From: Caldilineaceae bacterium SB0664_bin_27
GTDB taxonomy: Bacteria; Chloroflexota; Anaerolineae; Caldilineales; Caldilineaceae
Direction of reading: 5' to 3'
DNA: 64,000 bases
Assembly (NCBI GenBank): GCA_009838625.1
Contig: VXRG01000131.1
Span: forward strand, 25,020-89,019
Shown in pieces: positions 9,825 to 19,505 of the stretch (position 1 is the first letter of the stretch; each line of letters starts with the position of its first letter). The translations under genes and the position numbers were made by a program. Below the pieces are notes generated by a model that saw only the letters and a list, made by a program, of their open reading frames with translations, ran no database searches and was not told the origin of the DNA.

Positions 9825-11093
9825 TCAGGCCTCCTGAATGACTGGCGAAACATGCTCGGCGTCACTTTCGTCGTCTGCGCCGGCATCCGGGTTTTCGAGC
9901 CTATGCATTTGAGTTAAGGCAAGGAATCTAGCGAGCTTTGCGAAATCCCCCAGCAAGAATTCTCCCTTCTTGTTTCCACGATCGAGATTCCAGAATGTGT
10001 GCCGGATTGCCTCCCAATCTTCACTCGGAGACTGACCAGGCTCCCACCGGCCGGGAACTCCGTTAATGACCGCACCGTCGCGTGCGTAGACGCTCAGATT
10101 TGGCCGTGACCGCGCCAAGGATGTTACTGATACCTCTTCAGAAAGTGGTTTGTACTGAAACGCAAATATTGCAGAATGAGCGTTCGCCGTCATTGCTTCT
10201 TCAAGAACGGCGCAAATGTGAGCGTCGAGGAACGAAAAGCCAGAACATAAGAGAAGTGTATCGGGGCTCGTCAGGAATGAACGTAACCGTTCGAATAGAG
10301 CAGAGTAAGGTTGCCTCGTGACCTGATCGTATTTCAGATGGTCTGGGTATATGAGCTGGGTAGCTTCCCGGCTCCCTGTCCTGACGACTGAATCACCAGC
10401 AATCGTCCAACCGAGAGAGCCGTGAAGCTTCCATAAGCGAGTCCAGCGCGAGGGAAGTGCATCGGTGGAGACACCTGCAGCGTCAAAGAAAGGTCTGTAT
10501 GAACCACTGAAGCCATCAAAGTAGGGGGCGCGGTTTCGCTCTAAGGCTTCTTCGAACAATAAGTCATAATTGGGAGTAAATATCTCTATGGAGTGCAGTC
10601 GCCTGGTACCGGATATCCAAGAGGCAACCTCAGAATAGGGATTTGGGTTCTGTGGAAGAGTTACATTTACGCAATTTCCTATTTTTTCACAGATTCGTTG
10701 GGCCAACTCATCGTAGTCATTTGCATCCAAGCCGTGAACGCAAGCACTTCCGATGGCTTGGGCGAGTTTCCTGACTTGAGTCAGAATGGTCTCAATGTTA
10801 ATGAGTCCAGTTATTTCCGACTCCAGGATTTCAATGATCTTTTTGTCATCCTCACTCAAAGTGCTTACCACATGCTTCGTTAGGCCGACAACATCAGGTA
10901 CCAGCGGGTCGCCACCATCCTCCACTATGCGACCGTCTCTGTCAACTCGAATGGCAGTTGGAGCACCTGCACCGATTAGAAGACCGATGCGCTTTCGGCC
11001 CTGCGAAAGTATTTGACGCAAGTCCGCCATATATCGATCTGGATTGTGGATTGTGGTATTCAGCATCGATTCACCTAGGAGCGGACAGAACAC
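9825..11093 (-). CDS. SIR2-domain (NADase-like) defence protein
   Basis: LLIGAGAPTAI, FTPNYDLLFEEAL, LWKLHGSLGW, LLLCSGFSFLD correspond to SIR2 NAD-binding and catalytic motifs; adjacent to HerA. Confidence 0.88.
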   Translation of the reverse strand: MFCPLLGESMLNTTIHNPDRYMADLRQILSQGRKRIGLLIGAGAPTAIRVDRDGRIVEDGGDPLVPDVVGLTKHVVSTLSEDDKKIIEILESEITGLINIETILTQVRKLAQAIGSACVHGLDANDYDELAQRICEKIGNCVNVTLPQNPNPYSEVASWISGTRRLHSIEIFTPNYDLLFEEALERNRAPYFDGFSGSYRPFFDAAGVSTDALPSRWTRLWKLHGSLGWTIAGDSVVRTGSREATQLIYPDHLKYDQVTRQPYSALFERLRSFLTSPDTLLLCSGFSFLDAHICAVLEEAMTANAHSAIFAFQYKPLSEEVSVTSLARSRPNLSVYARDGAVINGVPGRWEPGQSPSEDWEAIRHTFWNLDRGNKKGEFLLGDFAKLARFLALTQMHRLENPDAGADDESDAEHVSPVIQEA

Positions 11094-11419
11094 TCATTGT
11101 ACAAATTGGACATCAGATTCTTAGATACTTTTGGGGGATCGACCTAAAGCCTGCCCATAGCAGAAAGAGGCCGTCCTGACAGTTCCATTTAGACTACTGT
11201 GTTCCTTCCCAGCCTCCTAACTCACGCCTTCTCGCACCAACCCAATCCGAAAATCAGGCCATCATGGCGCACAACCCATGAGCGCTTGCGCCCTTTTTCG
11301 CCTGCCTCAGTTTCGCCCCTAATGCCGCCGCCGGTCGGTCCACTGCAGGCGGCGTCTCGTTCACCTTCACAGATCTCTTTGCATCCTCACAATCAGCCAA
11401 TCCTCCTACGCCCAGCAAC

Positions 11420-12367
11420 CTACTCCGGCATCGTCCGCAATATCAGCGGCTCAAGGAATTGCACACTCTTGATGATGCCTTCGGATGCGCTCATCACCGG
11501 GTCTTCGTGTTCGATGCTCAGCGCCCCGTCGTAGCCGGCCAGGCGCAGGGCGCTGACGAAATCACGCCACCATGCTTCCCCATGGCCGTAACCCAGTGTG
11601 CGGTAGGCCCACGAGCGCTCGGCAACCAGGTCCATTGGCCGCATGTCGAGGCCGCCGTTGAGGGCCATTTCAGAAGGGTTGATGCGCGTGTCTTTGGCGT
11701 GGACGTGGAAAATGAACCCCTCTCCCAGCGCGGGGATGACGATGAGCGGGTCCATACCCTGGTAAAAGAAGTGGCTGGGATCGAGGTTGACGCCCACGCT
11801 CGGCCCGGCGATCGCACGCAGGCGCAGCATGGTGCGGGTATTATACGCGGACTGGCCGGGGTGCAGTTCGATCGCGACCCGGACGCCGCGATCGGCGGCG
11901 AACCGGCCGGCCTTTTCCCAGAAAGGGGTGATGATTTCGTCCCACTGCCAGCGCTCCAGGTCGGCGTATTCCGGCTGTTGCGGGTGCGTGGGCCAGTTTG
12001 GGTAAGGTGTCCCACTCGGATCGCCAGGGCAACCACTCATCGTCACGACGGTATCCAGGCCGAGCCTATGAGCGAGTTCTACCGTCTTAAAGAAGACATC
12101 CTGCGATGCCTGGCCGCGCGTAGGGTGCGGGTCGAGCAGGTTGCCATTGCAGTTTAGAGCGCTCAGCATCAGGCCGCGACTTTCTATGGCCGACATAAAG
12201 GCTGTGCGGGCCTCCTCGCTATCCAGCAGCTCATCCAGGTTGCAATGCGCAGCCGGCGAGAAATTGCCCGTTCCGATTTCCACTGCTTCGATCCCGTGTT
12301 CGACAACCCAATCAAGCGCCTCGCTGAAGGAAGTTGTCAGGCTATCTGTGAACAGTCCGATTTTCAT
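11420..12367 (-). CDS. Sugar phosphate isomerase/epimerase (xylose isomerase-like TIM barrel)
   Basis: MKIGLFTDSLTTSFSEALDWVVEHGIEAVEIGTG...VGVNLDPSHFFYQGMD; ATG 12367 preceded by GAGGAGG. Confidence 0.88.
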   Translation of the reverse strand: MKIGLFTDSLTTSFSEALDWVVEHGIEAVEIGTGNFSPAAHCNLDELLDSEEARTAFMSAIESRGLMLSALNCNGNLLDPHPTRGQASQDVFFKTVELAHRLGLDTVVTMSGCPGDPSGTPYPNWPTHPQQPEYADLERWQWDEIITPFWEKAGRFAADRGVRVAIELHPGQSAYNTRTMLRLRAIAGPSVGVNLDPSHFFYQGMDPLIVIPALGEGFIFHVHAKDTRINPSEMALNGGLDMRPMDLVAERSWAYRTLGYGHGEAWWRDFVSALRLAGYDGALSIEHEDPVMSASEGIIKSVQFLEPLILRTMPE

Positions 12368-12428
12368 AACATCCTCCTCTCTGATGGACCCAGGCCGCGC
12401 AGCCCACGCCGCGTCCCGCCCGGTCGCC

Positions 12429-12875
12429 TCACTCTTTTTCGTACCAGCCCGAACCAAAGATCAGCCCGTCATAGCGCACCATCCATGTGTGCTTACGCGC
12501 CTCGTTGCCCGTTTCCGGGTTCATGGCGAGATAACTGATCCATTTTCCTTCTTCAGGCGCGCTCAGCATCTCGTCCCCAAAAAAGTAGCCGGTCGAATCC
12601 ACACGCAGCGCTGGGTCCCGCCCTTTAATGTCGGGGTTAAAGTGTGCGATCGTGTATCCATCTTCGCCGATAATGACGACGTACCATGGACCATCCACGT
12701 TTTCAGGCGAGCTGTAGTGGTCAATGGCAGCCTGGCGCCCTTCCTGATTGTAGAAGCGGATGGCATCCTGCACGAGCGCCTGTGTGTAGGCTGCCGGTTC
12801 GTTCTTCGTGGGGATGGCAACGCAACCGGCGGCAAAGAACGCGAGGATGAGAATCAGGGGGGCGGAACGAATCAC
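12429..12875 (-). CDS. Cache-type lipoprotein, paralog 1
   Basis: Lipobox AAGC; YVVIIGEDGYTIAHFNPDIKGRDPALRVDSTGYFFGDEMLS..GKWISY..WMVRYDGLIFGSGWYEKE; GTG start with GGAG aligns with paralog starts. Confidence 0.8.
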   Translation of the reverse strand: MIRSAPLILILAFFAAGCVAIPTKNEPAAYTQALVQDAIRFYNQEGRQAAIDHYSSPENVDGPWYVVIIGEDGYTIAHFNPDIKGRDPALRVDSTGYFFGDEMLSAPEEGKWISYLAMNPETGNEARKHTWMVRYDGLIFGSGWYEKE

Positions 12876-12943
12876 GTTTATCTCCATTTCGATTGTCTTA
12901 GACTTGGATTATCCAGGTTAGCACTTTAATATACCCGGCCGCA

Positions 12944-13396
12944 CTACTCCTTCTCGTACCAGCCCGACCCGAAGAACAGCCCGTCATGACGCACCACCCA
13001 CGTGTGCTTGCGCGTCACGTCGCCGGTATCCGGCTTGTCGTGGACATAGCTGACCCATTTTCCCACTTCGGTAGCGCTCAAAATGTCGTCGCCATAGAAG
13101 TAGCCGCTGGCATCGACGCGCAGCGCCGGGTCCCGCCCGACACTTTCCGGTCTGTAGTGGGCGATGGTAAACCCGTCTTCACCGATAATGAAGACATACC
13201 ACTGCCCGTCCACGTTTTCCGGCGAACTGTAGTGGTCTATGACTGCCTGGCGGCCCTCCTGATTGTAGAGGCGGATGGCATCCTGCACGAGCGCCTGCGT
13301 GTAGGCCGCCGGTTCGTTCTCGGTTGGGATGGCGACGCAACCGGCGGCGAGAAGCGCGAGCGAAAGAGCAAGAAACAGGGCGGCAGAACGAAACAT
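12944..13396 (-). CDS. Cache-type lipoprotein, paralog 2
   Basis: Near-identical layout to the flanking copies (AALFLALSLALLAAGCVAIPTENEPAAYTQALVQDAIRLYNQEGRQAVIDHYSSPENVDGQWYVFIIGEDG..). Confidence 0.82.
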   Translation of the reverse strand: MFRSAALFLALSLALLAAGCVAIPTENEPAAYTQALVQDAIRLYNQEGRQAVIDHYSSPENVDGQWYVFIIGEDGFTIAHYRPESVGRDPALRVDASGYFYGDDILSATEVGKWVSYVHDKPDTGDVTRKHTWVVRHDGLFFGSGWYEKE

Positions 13397-13466
13397 GTAT
13401 TTCTCCTTCTCGACTGTTCCAGATTTGCATTATATACCGTCGCGTACTTCCATATACCCTGCCAGT

Positions 13467-13919
13467 TTATTTCTCGTTGTACCAGCCCGAACCGAAGAAC
13501 AGGCCGTCATGGCGTACGACCCACGCGTGCTTGCGCGTCTCCTCGCCTGTATCCGGATTGTTGAAGACGTAGCTGACCCATTTGCCTGTCTCGGTGGCGC
13601 TCAAAATGTCGTCGCCATAGAAATAACCGGTAACGTCGACGCGCAGCGCAGGGTCCCGCCCGATCATTTCGGGATTGTGGTGCGCGACCGTGTATCCATC
13701 TCCGCCGATTATGAAGACGTACCACTGCCCGTCCACGTTCTCAGTTGAACTGTAGTGTTCGATTGCAGCTTGCCGGCCATCCTGACCGTAGAGCCGGATG
13801 GCGTCCTGCACGAGCGCCTGGGTGTAAGCCGCCGGTTCGTTCTTGGTGGGGATGGCAACGCAACCGGCGACAAGGAGCGCAAGCGCAAGGATGAAAGATA
13901 GAACGGCAGAACGAATCAT
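13467..13919 (-). CDS. Cache-type lipoprotein, paralog 3
   Basis: Third tandem copy; ATG 13919 preceded by AAAAGGAGACAG; same 150 aa length as copy 2. Confidence 0.82.
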   Translation of the reverse strand: MIRSAVLSFILALALLVAGCVAIPTKNEPAAYTQALVQDAIRLYGQDGRQAAIEHYSSTENVDGQWYVFIIGGDGYTVAHHNPEMIGRDPALRVDVTGYFYGDDILSATETGKWVSYVFNNPDTGEETRKHAWVVRHDGLFFGSGWYNEK

Positions 13920-14255
13920 GTCTGTCTCCTTTTCGATAAAGTCAATTTGGATCATCTGACGTAAGTCCCGTCTGATACCAGGACTTCGCGCACGGGTTAC
14001 TCACTGGAACGGCGCCAGCCTTGCCTGCCTTAACGCAGCACGCAATACGCAAAAAAGCGGTTCGCAACTAGAACGCACACTAATTTAGTCTACTTTCATG
14101 CCCCCATTTGAACCAACATTGGCCTTCCCCAATTACGTAGGTATAATTTCCCTGTCCATCTGATTGAACGCGCCCATCGGTAACATCTGAACCCTTCTCC
14201 ACAGCGTTTGTTCGATGCGCCCCCTGCGCGTAATGGGGCCCGAAGAGGCAATCCA

Positions 14256-15764
14256 ATGACAGCCATGCGCATCGGCATCGGCTCGATCTTCCAGGAGAGC
14301 AACCAGTTCGCGGCCACACAGACCGATCTGACCCTCTTTCGCAACTCCTATGTCCATGAGGGCGATGCTCTGTTCCAACTGGCCGGCACCGACTGCGAAG
14401 TTGCCGGCATCCTCGCCGTCTGTGAAGAGGAGGGCGCGCAGCCGCTCCCGCTGCTGGCGGCGCGCAGCGTCTCCGGCGGCGTCCTGACCGATGCCTGTTA
14501 CACTGAGTTGAAGGAGATCCTGCTCTCTCGCCTGCGCGCCTCGCTCCCGCTCGACGGCCTCCTCCTCGCCATGCACGGCTCCATGGTCACCGCCTCGCAG
14601 GAGGACCCGGAGGGCGACATTCTCGACGCCGTGCGCCGCATTGTGGGGCCGGTGTTGCCTATCGTCATGACGCTCGACCTGCACGCGCACGTCACCCCGC
14701 GCATGGTAACGCAGGCCACCGCCCTGGTCTCCTTCACCCACTATCCTCACGACGACACCTATTCCACCGGCGAACGCGGGGCCAGCCTGCTGCTGCAGGC
14801 AGCAAGAGGCGAAGTCACTCCCGTGACGGCCCTGGCCAAGGTCCCGATCATCTGCGGCGCCTGCAACGGACAGACCGCCGGCGACGGGCCCATGGCCCAC
14901 CTCACCCGCCGCGCCCGGCAACTCGAACAGGAGCCGGCTGTCCTCTCCGTCTCCTGTTTCCAGGTTCATCCCTACAACGACTTGCCCGGCATGGGCTGCG
15001 GCGCCGTCGTCGTGACCGACAATGACCCCGCGCTGGCGGCAAACGAGGCGCAATCGCTGGCCGCGGAGTTCTGGGAGCGGCGCCGGGCCTTCGAGGTAGA
15101 ACATCTGCCGGTCGCGGAGGCCGTAGACCGCGGCCGCCAGGTCGAAGGGGGACCCGTTCTGCTGGTCGACACTGCCGACTGCGCCGGCGGCGGCGCGCCA
15201 GGCGACAGCGTCGCCCTGTTGAGCGAGCTACTGGCACTGGGACTCGAAGAGCCCACCCTTCTGATGGTGGTCGATCCCGCCGCGGCCCAGGCCTGCGCGC
15301 ACGCCGGCATAGGTCAGACGGTCAGTTTGCAGGTCGGCTACAGCCTCGACCCGGCCTGGGGCGAACCGGTCGCCGTCAGCGGCACTGTGCGCCGTCTCAG
15401 CGACGGCGCTTTCCGCTACGACGGCGGCCTCTTTGGCGGCACCTGGGCCTCGATGGGTCTCTCCGCCGTACTGCAGATCGGCAGCATCGAGCTTCTGGTC
15501 ATGTCGCAGCCGACCTACGACTGGGGCGACGAGCAGTTTCGCAGCGTCGGCATGGATGTGCGCCGGGCCAAGTTTATCGGCGTCAAGAATCCAATGAACT
15601 ACCGCCACGCCTACCGCGACCTGATGAAGGCCGCCCTCATCGTCGACACGCCCGGACCGACCCCGGCCCACGTGCGCAACCTCAACTTTGAGCGCATGCA
15701 GCGGCCCTTCTTCCCTCTCGACGATGCGATTCCCGACCTTGAGATTCCGGTAGTCGTCAGCTGA
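14256..15764 (+). CDS. M81 family metallopeptidase (MlrC-like)
   Basis: MRIGIGSIFQESNQFA, LLLAMHGSMV, MTLDLHAHVTPRM, YPHDDTYSTGERG, DNPGGGAPGDS-type motif. Confidence 0.9.
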   Translation: MTAMRIGIGSIFQESNQFAATQTDLTLFRNSYVHEGDALFQLAGTDCEVAGILAVCEEEGAQPLPLLAARSVSGGVLTDACYTELKEILLSRLRASLPLDGLLLAMHGSMVTASQEDPEGDILDAVRRIVGPVLPIVMTLDLHAHVTPRMVTQATALVSFTHYPHDDTYSTGERGASLLLQAARGEVTPVTALAKVPIICGACNGQTAGDGPMAHLTRRARQLEQEPAVLSVSCFQVHPYNDLPGMGCGAVVVTDNDPALAANEAQSLAAEFWERRRAFEVEHLPVAEAVDRGRQVEGGPVLLVDTADCAGGGAPGDSVALLSELLALGLEEPTLLMVVDPAAAQACAHAGIGQTVSLQVGYSLDPAWGEPVAVSGTVRRLSDGAFRYDGGLFGGTWASMGLSAVLQIGSIELLVMSQPTYDWGDEQFRSVGMDVRRAKFIGVKNPMNYRHAYRDLMKAALIVDTPGPTPAHVRNLNFERMQRPFFPLDDAIPDLEIPVVVS

Positions 15765-15791
15765 GGATGATCCGCGAAGGGACACGCGACC

Positions 15792-16154
15792 ATGAATGCC
15801 ACCGCCGCTCAACAACTGGAAAAATGTATCGAGCAGCTGAAACGGGGAGAACTGACCGAGGAGCGGCTGCGAGAGCTGGGCAAAACGCTGGAGGAGAACG
15901 GGTCCAGACGCCAGACTCTCCTCTACCTGCAGACCGCAACAACCTCCGTCACCTCTGACGTGATCGGGATGCTGCAGGTCGCGGATGGCGAGGTCTCGGA
16001 CGGCCCCTTCGATCCAGCCGATTGGCCCTATAAGACCGTATTGGACGCCATCAACGCCGGCTGGCGCGTGATCCGTTTTCCGGCCCAGCTTCTGTCCAGT
16101 CACAGCCCGGATCTGCACGTCACCTGCGAGTTCATTCTGGAGAAATGGGAATAA
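15792..16154 (+). CDS. Hypothetical protein
   Basis: ORF coupled to the next gene (stop immediately followed by ATG). Confidence 0.6.
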   Translation: MNATAAQQLEKCIEQLKRGELTEERLRELGKTLEENGSRRQTLLYLQTATTSVTSDVIGMLQVADGEVSDGPFDPADWPYKTVLDAINAGWRVIRFPAQLLSSHSPDLHVTCEFILEKWE

Positions 16155-16565
16155 ATGGAAGCCGCCCTCTGGAACATCGGCATGAAAGTCGATGACATGG
16201 ACAGCGAAATCACGTTCTGGGAAGAGATCGGGGCGAAACTGGTTGTGCGGGAGACGTTCACAGCGCCCGACGGCGAAAAGGTCGACTACGCCTTCGTCGA
16301 TTTTGGCGGCACGCGCATCTTCCTTACGCCCAAAACGGTCTTCGAGGACAAGCTCGGCCACAAACTGATGCCCGGTCTGACGCACGCCGTCTTCGAAGTG
16401 GAGGACCTGGACAAGGAGTACGAACGGCTCACCGCCATGGGCCTGGAGGTGTTGGTAGAGCGGGTGGAGATCAGCGCCGCCTTCGGCTCAAGGCGTCTGG
16501 CGTTTTTCCGCTCCCCCAACGGCATGGTATTCGAAATTCTGCAGATTCTTGAAGCTAAAATCTGA
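16155..16565 (+). CDS. VOC/glyoxalase family protein
   Basis: MEAALWNIGMKVDDMDSEITFWEEIGAKLV..AFFRSPNGMVFEILQ. Confidence 0.85.
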   Translation: MEAALWNIGMKVDDMDSEITFWEEIGAKLVVRETFTAPDGEKVDYAFVDFGGTRIFLTPKTVFEDKLGHKLMPGLTHAVFEVEDLDKEYERLTAMGLEVLVERVEISAAFGSRRLAFFRSPNGMVFEILQILEAKI

Positions 16566-16610
16566 CTGTGATCCTAATGGCTCTCGTGAACGCCATGCAG
16601 GAGGTGACCA

Positions 16611-17447
16611 ATGACGCAGGAAGCCCTTCGCGCCACCGATAACATCAAGCCTACCCTGACCGATGAGGAGGTCCTGGAATTCTGTAAGACCGGTCTTCTC
16701 ACACTCGAAGGCGTGATACCGGACGCCACCAACCGCTGGGTTTTCGACTATCTTGACGAGGAGGGAGCAGACCCTCATCAACTCGTGCGGGATGAACGCT
16801 TCATCGACGAGGTGCTGCTGCATCCCGATGTCGCCGGCGTCATTCGCTCCCTGCTCGGCGCCAACTTTCAGCTCCCCGAGTGGATGGCCAACCATCGCCT
16901 GGTGGGGCCGGAAGCAGCCCGCTACTGGCACATCGACGCCGGCTCCGACTTCGAGCGCGCCTGCAATCTGCTGCAGGTCTTCTACATCCCCCAGTCGAAC
17001 AGCTTGGAGATGGGGCCGACCCTGTTCCTGCCCGGCTCCCACCTTGTGCCCATAGCCCGCGAGGACATTGAGCGCTTTGGCAATCTGAACGGTCAGGTAC
17101 CGACCACCGCGCCCGCCGGATCGGTGTTCGTGACAGCCTATTCGATCTGGCATCGACAGCCCGATAAGGTCGACCAGTCGACGCGCAACCTCTTGAAATG
17201 GGTCTACTGGCGCACAGTGCCGCCGGCGCGCGACTGGGTCGTAGGCGCCGATTTCGATTTCGGCGGCGCCGACTACTCCTTCACCAGCAGCTACTTCTGC
17301 GGCGGACACCGCAAATGGCAGTCGGTCCCGCGTGTAGCCGAGATGTTCTACTGGCTGTGCGGCAAAGCGCACGAGTTCCACACGGTCGGCGGCTCCGGCT
17401 GGCCCTACTCCTCTTCGGACCCGGGAACGTGGGTCAGGCCAGGTTAA
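16611..17447 (+). CDS. Phytanoyl-CoA dioxygenase (PhyH) family protein
   Basis: YWHIDAGSDF..GPTLFLPGSHLVP..GSVFVTAYSIWHR: Fe(II)/2OG HxD...H layout. Confidence 0.85.
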   Translation: MTQEALRATDNIKPTLTDEEVLEFCKTGLLTLEGVIPDATNRWVFDYLDEEGADPHQLVRDERFIDEVLLHPDVAGVIRSLLGANFQLPEWMANHRLVGPEAARYWHIDAGSDFERACNLLQVFYIPQSNSLEMGPTLFLPGSHLVPIAREDIERFGNLNGQVPTTAPAGSVFVTAYSIWHRQPDKVDQSTRNLLKWVYWRTVPPARDWVVGADFDFGGADYSFTSSYFCGGHRKWQSVPRVAEMFYWLCGKAHEFHTVGGSGWPYSSSDPGTWVRPG

Positions 17448-17493
17448 GCTTCCAAGCTCATCGCACTTTTGTTCTGATTGGGGAGATCGAACG

Positions 17494-18285
17494 ATGAAAC
17501 TGAGCGGTGCGCAGATTGCGCAATATGACGAGCAAGGCTACCTGTTTTTCCCGGATCTGCTGGACAGCGATGAAGTCGCGGTTCTGCAGAAAGAGGTGCC
17601 GGAGATCCTCAGTCGCCCAGGACCGGAGATTATCTCCGAACTGGAGGATCCGTCATCGGTCAGGCTGGCCTTTGGCGCGCACACCTATTCCGAACCGTAC
17701 CGCTGCCTTACGCTGCTCCCACGTCTGTTGGACCCCGTCCGCCAGCTGCTGCGGGACGACGTCTATCTCCATCAGAGCCGTCTGAACCCAAAACAGGGCT
17801 TCGGCGGCGGGGCGTCCTGGGACTGGCACCAGGACTACCCGCCCTGGCATTCGATTGACGGCATGCCCGAACCGAACTGCATCATGGTCTCGGTCTTCAT
17901 CGACGACTGTACCGCGGTCACCTCTCCCCTCCTGATCGTGCCCGGCTCGCAGCGCCACGGGCTCCTCGACGCGCGTCTCCATAAGGACGCCGCCGGCAGA
18001 GGCTACGCGCTGCACCATATCGATCATGCCACTTTTGAACGGCTCGCGGCAGAGAACGGGATCGAAGCCCTGGTCGGGCAAGCGGGATCGGTCGCCTTCA
18101 TCCATTGCAATGTGCTGCACGGCTCGGCCAACAACGTTTCCCCCTGGCGCCGCGCCATCATGTATCTGATCTACAACGCCGTCAGCAACGCCTGCACCGG
18201 CACCGAGCGTCCGTGGTATCAGAATAACCGCGACTTTACGCCCCTCAGCCCGCTCGACGACAACAGCGTGAAGGCCCTGGCCTGA
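17494..18285 (+). CDS. Phytanoyl-CoA dioxygenase (PhyH) family protein
   Basis: WDWHQDYPPWHSIDGMP..MVSVFIDDCTAVTSPLLIVPGSQRHG..VAFIHCNVLHGSANN. Confidence 0.9.
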   Translation: MKLSGAQIAQYDEQGYLFFPDLLDSDEVAVLQKEVPEILSRPGPEIISELEDPSSVRLAFGAHTYSEPYRCLTLLPRLLDPVRQLLRDDVYLHQSRLNPKQGFGGGASWDWHQDYPPWHSIDGMPEPNCIMVSVFIDDCTAVTSPLLIVPGSQRHGLLDARLHKDAAGRGYALHHIDHATFERLAAENGIEALVGQAGSVAFIHCNVLHGSANNVSPWRRAIMYLIYNAVSNACTGTERPWYQNNRDFTPLSPLDDNSVKALA

Positions 18286-18331
18286 ACCGCGGCCGCCGGA
18301 TTCCGCGGCACACCCACCTGGAGCGATTTAC

Positions 18332-19381
18332 ATGAAATATCTGACCGCCGACCAACTGCAAGAGATCGGCACCCGCATTCTGGACGCGGCCGGCTCGCCC
18401 CACGCCGAGTCGGAAGCTGTCTGCGAGGTACTCGTGCGCGCCAACCTGCTGGGACACGACTCGCATGGCGTGATGAGGATACCTCAATATGTCGGCCAGA
18501 TTCGCAGCGGCGCCATCCGGCCGGGCACGCCCATCGAGATCGAACGCGAGACAGCGGCCGCCGCCGTCATCCAGGCGCATCAGGGCTGGGGCATGGTCAT
18601 CGCACGCCAGGCGATGCGGCTCGCGATCGAGAAGGCGCGCCAGGTTGCCATCGGCACCGTCGTCGTGCGCGGCAGCCAGCACGTGGGGCGCGTGGGCGAA
18701 TACCCCACCATGGCCGCAGAGGAGGGTATGATCGGCATGGCCTTCGTCAACTCCTATGGCACCACCGGCTCGGTCGCCCCGTACGGCGGCGCCGGACGGC
18801 GGCTCTCCCCCAACCCCATCGCTTTCGCCATGCCCAGCGGGGGGCCCTGGCCCGTCATGGTCGACATCACCACGTCGGTATTTCCGGAAGGCAAGGTCCG
18901 GGTTGCCCAATACGCAGGCAAACAGCTGCCCGACGGCGTTATCGTCGACGCCGACGGCAACCCCACCACTGACCCGTCCTCCTTCTACGGTCCTCCGCCC
19001 GGCGCCCTCCTGCCCCTGGGCGGAATCGTCGGCCACAAGGGCTTCGCGCTGGGCATCGTAGCCGAGTTGCTGGCCGGTGCCCTCTCCGGCGCCGGCGTCA
19101 CCGGCAAGGAGAGGGATGAGACGGGCAACGGCGTCTACTTCCAGGCCATCAATATCGACGCCCTGCTCCCCTACGACGATTTCATTCAGACCGTCCAGGA
19201 GCAGATTGCCTGGGTAAAGTCGGCCAGCCCTCAACCCGGTGTCAGCGAGGTCCTCTTCCCCGGCGAACCTGAATACCGCACCGCGCAGCAGCGCGGCGCG
19301 CACGGTATCCCGGTCGAAGACAGCATATGGCAGGAAATCACCGAGACTGCAGACAGCCTCGGCGTCAAAATCGGAGCCTGA
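18332..19381 (+). CDS. Ldh family (malate/L-sulfolactate type) oxidoreductase
   Basis: LLGHDSHGVMRIPQYVGQI..PYGGAGRRLSPNPIAFAMPS..GGIVGHKGFALGI. Confidence 0.92.
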   Translation: MKYLTADQLQEIGTRILDAAGSPHAESEAVCEVLVRANLLGHDSHGVMRIPQYVGQIRSGAIRPGTPIEIERETAAAAVIQAHQGWGMVIARQAMRLAIEKARQVAIGTVVVRGSQHVGRVGEYPTMAAEEGMIGMAFVNSYGTTGSVAPYGGAGRRLSPNPIAFAMPSGGPWPVMVDITTSVFPEGKVRVAQYAGKQLPDGVIVDADGNPTTDPSSFYGPPPGALLPLGGIVGHKGFALGIVAELLAGALSGAGVTGKERDETGNGVYFQAINIDALLPYDDFIQTVQEQIAWVKSASPQPGVSEVLFPGEPEYRTAQQRGAHGIPVEDSIWQEITETADSLGVKIGA

Positions 19382-19505
19382 CCCGCGCCGCCCCGACATG
19401 GTTTGATGCCCTACTGCTTACATGGCATCATAGGGAGCAATGCGCGGGCTGTTCACTAACCACTGACTCCTGTCCACTAACCACTGCCCTTAAGAGGTTC
19501 AGACT

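Noticed and set aside
14256-15764. Microcystin-degrading function for the MlrC-like gene
   Set aside because: Family name only; no mlrA/mlrB partners seen, so no substrate claim is made.
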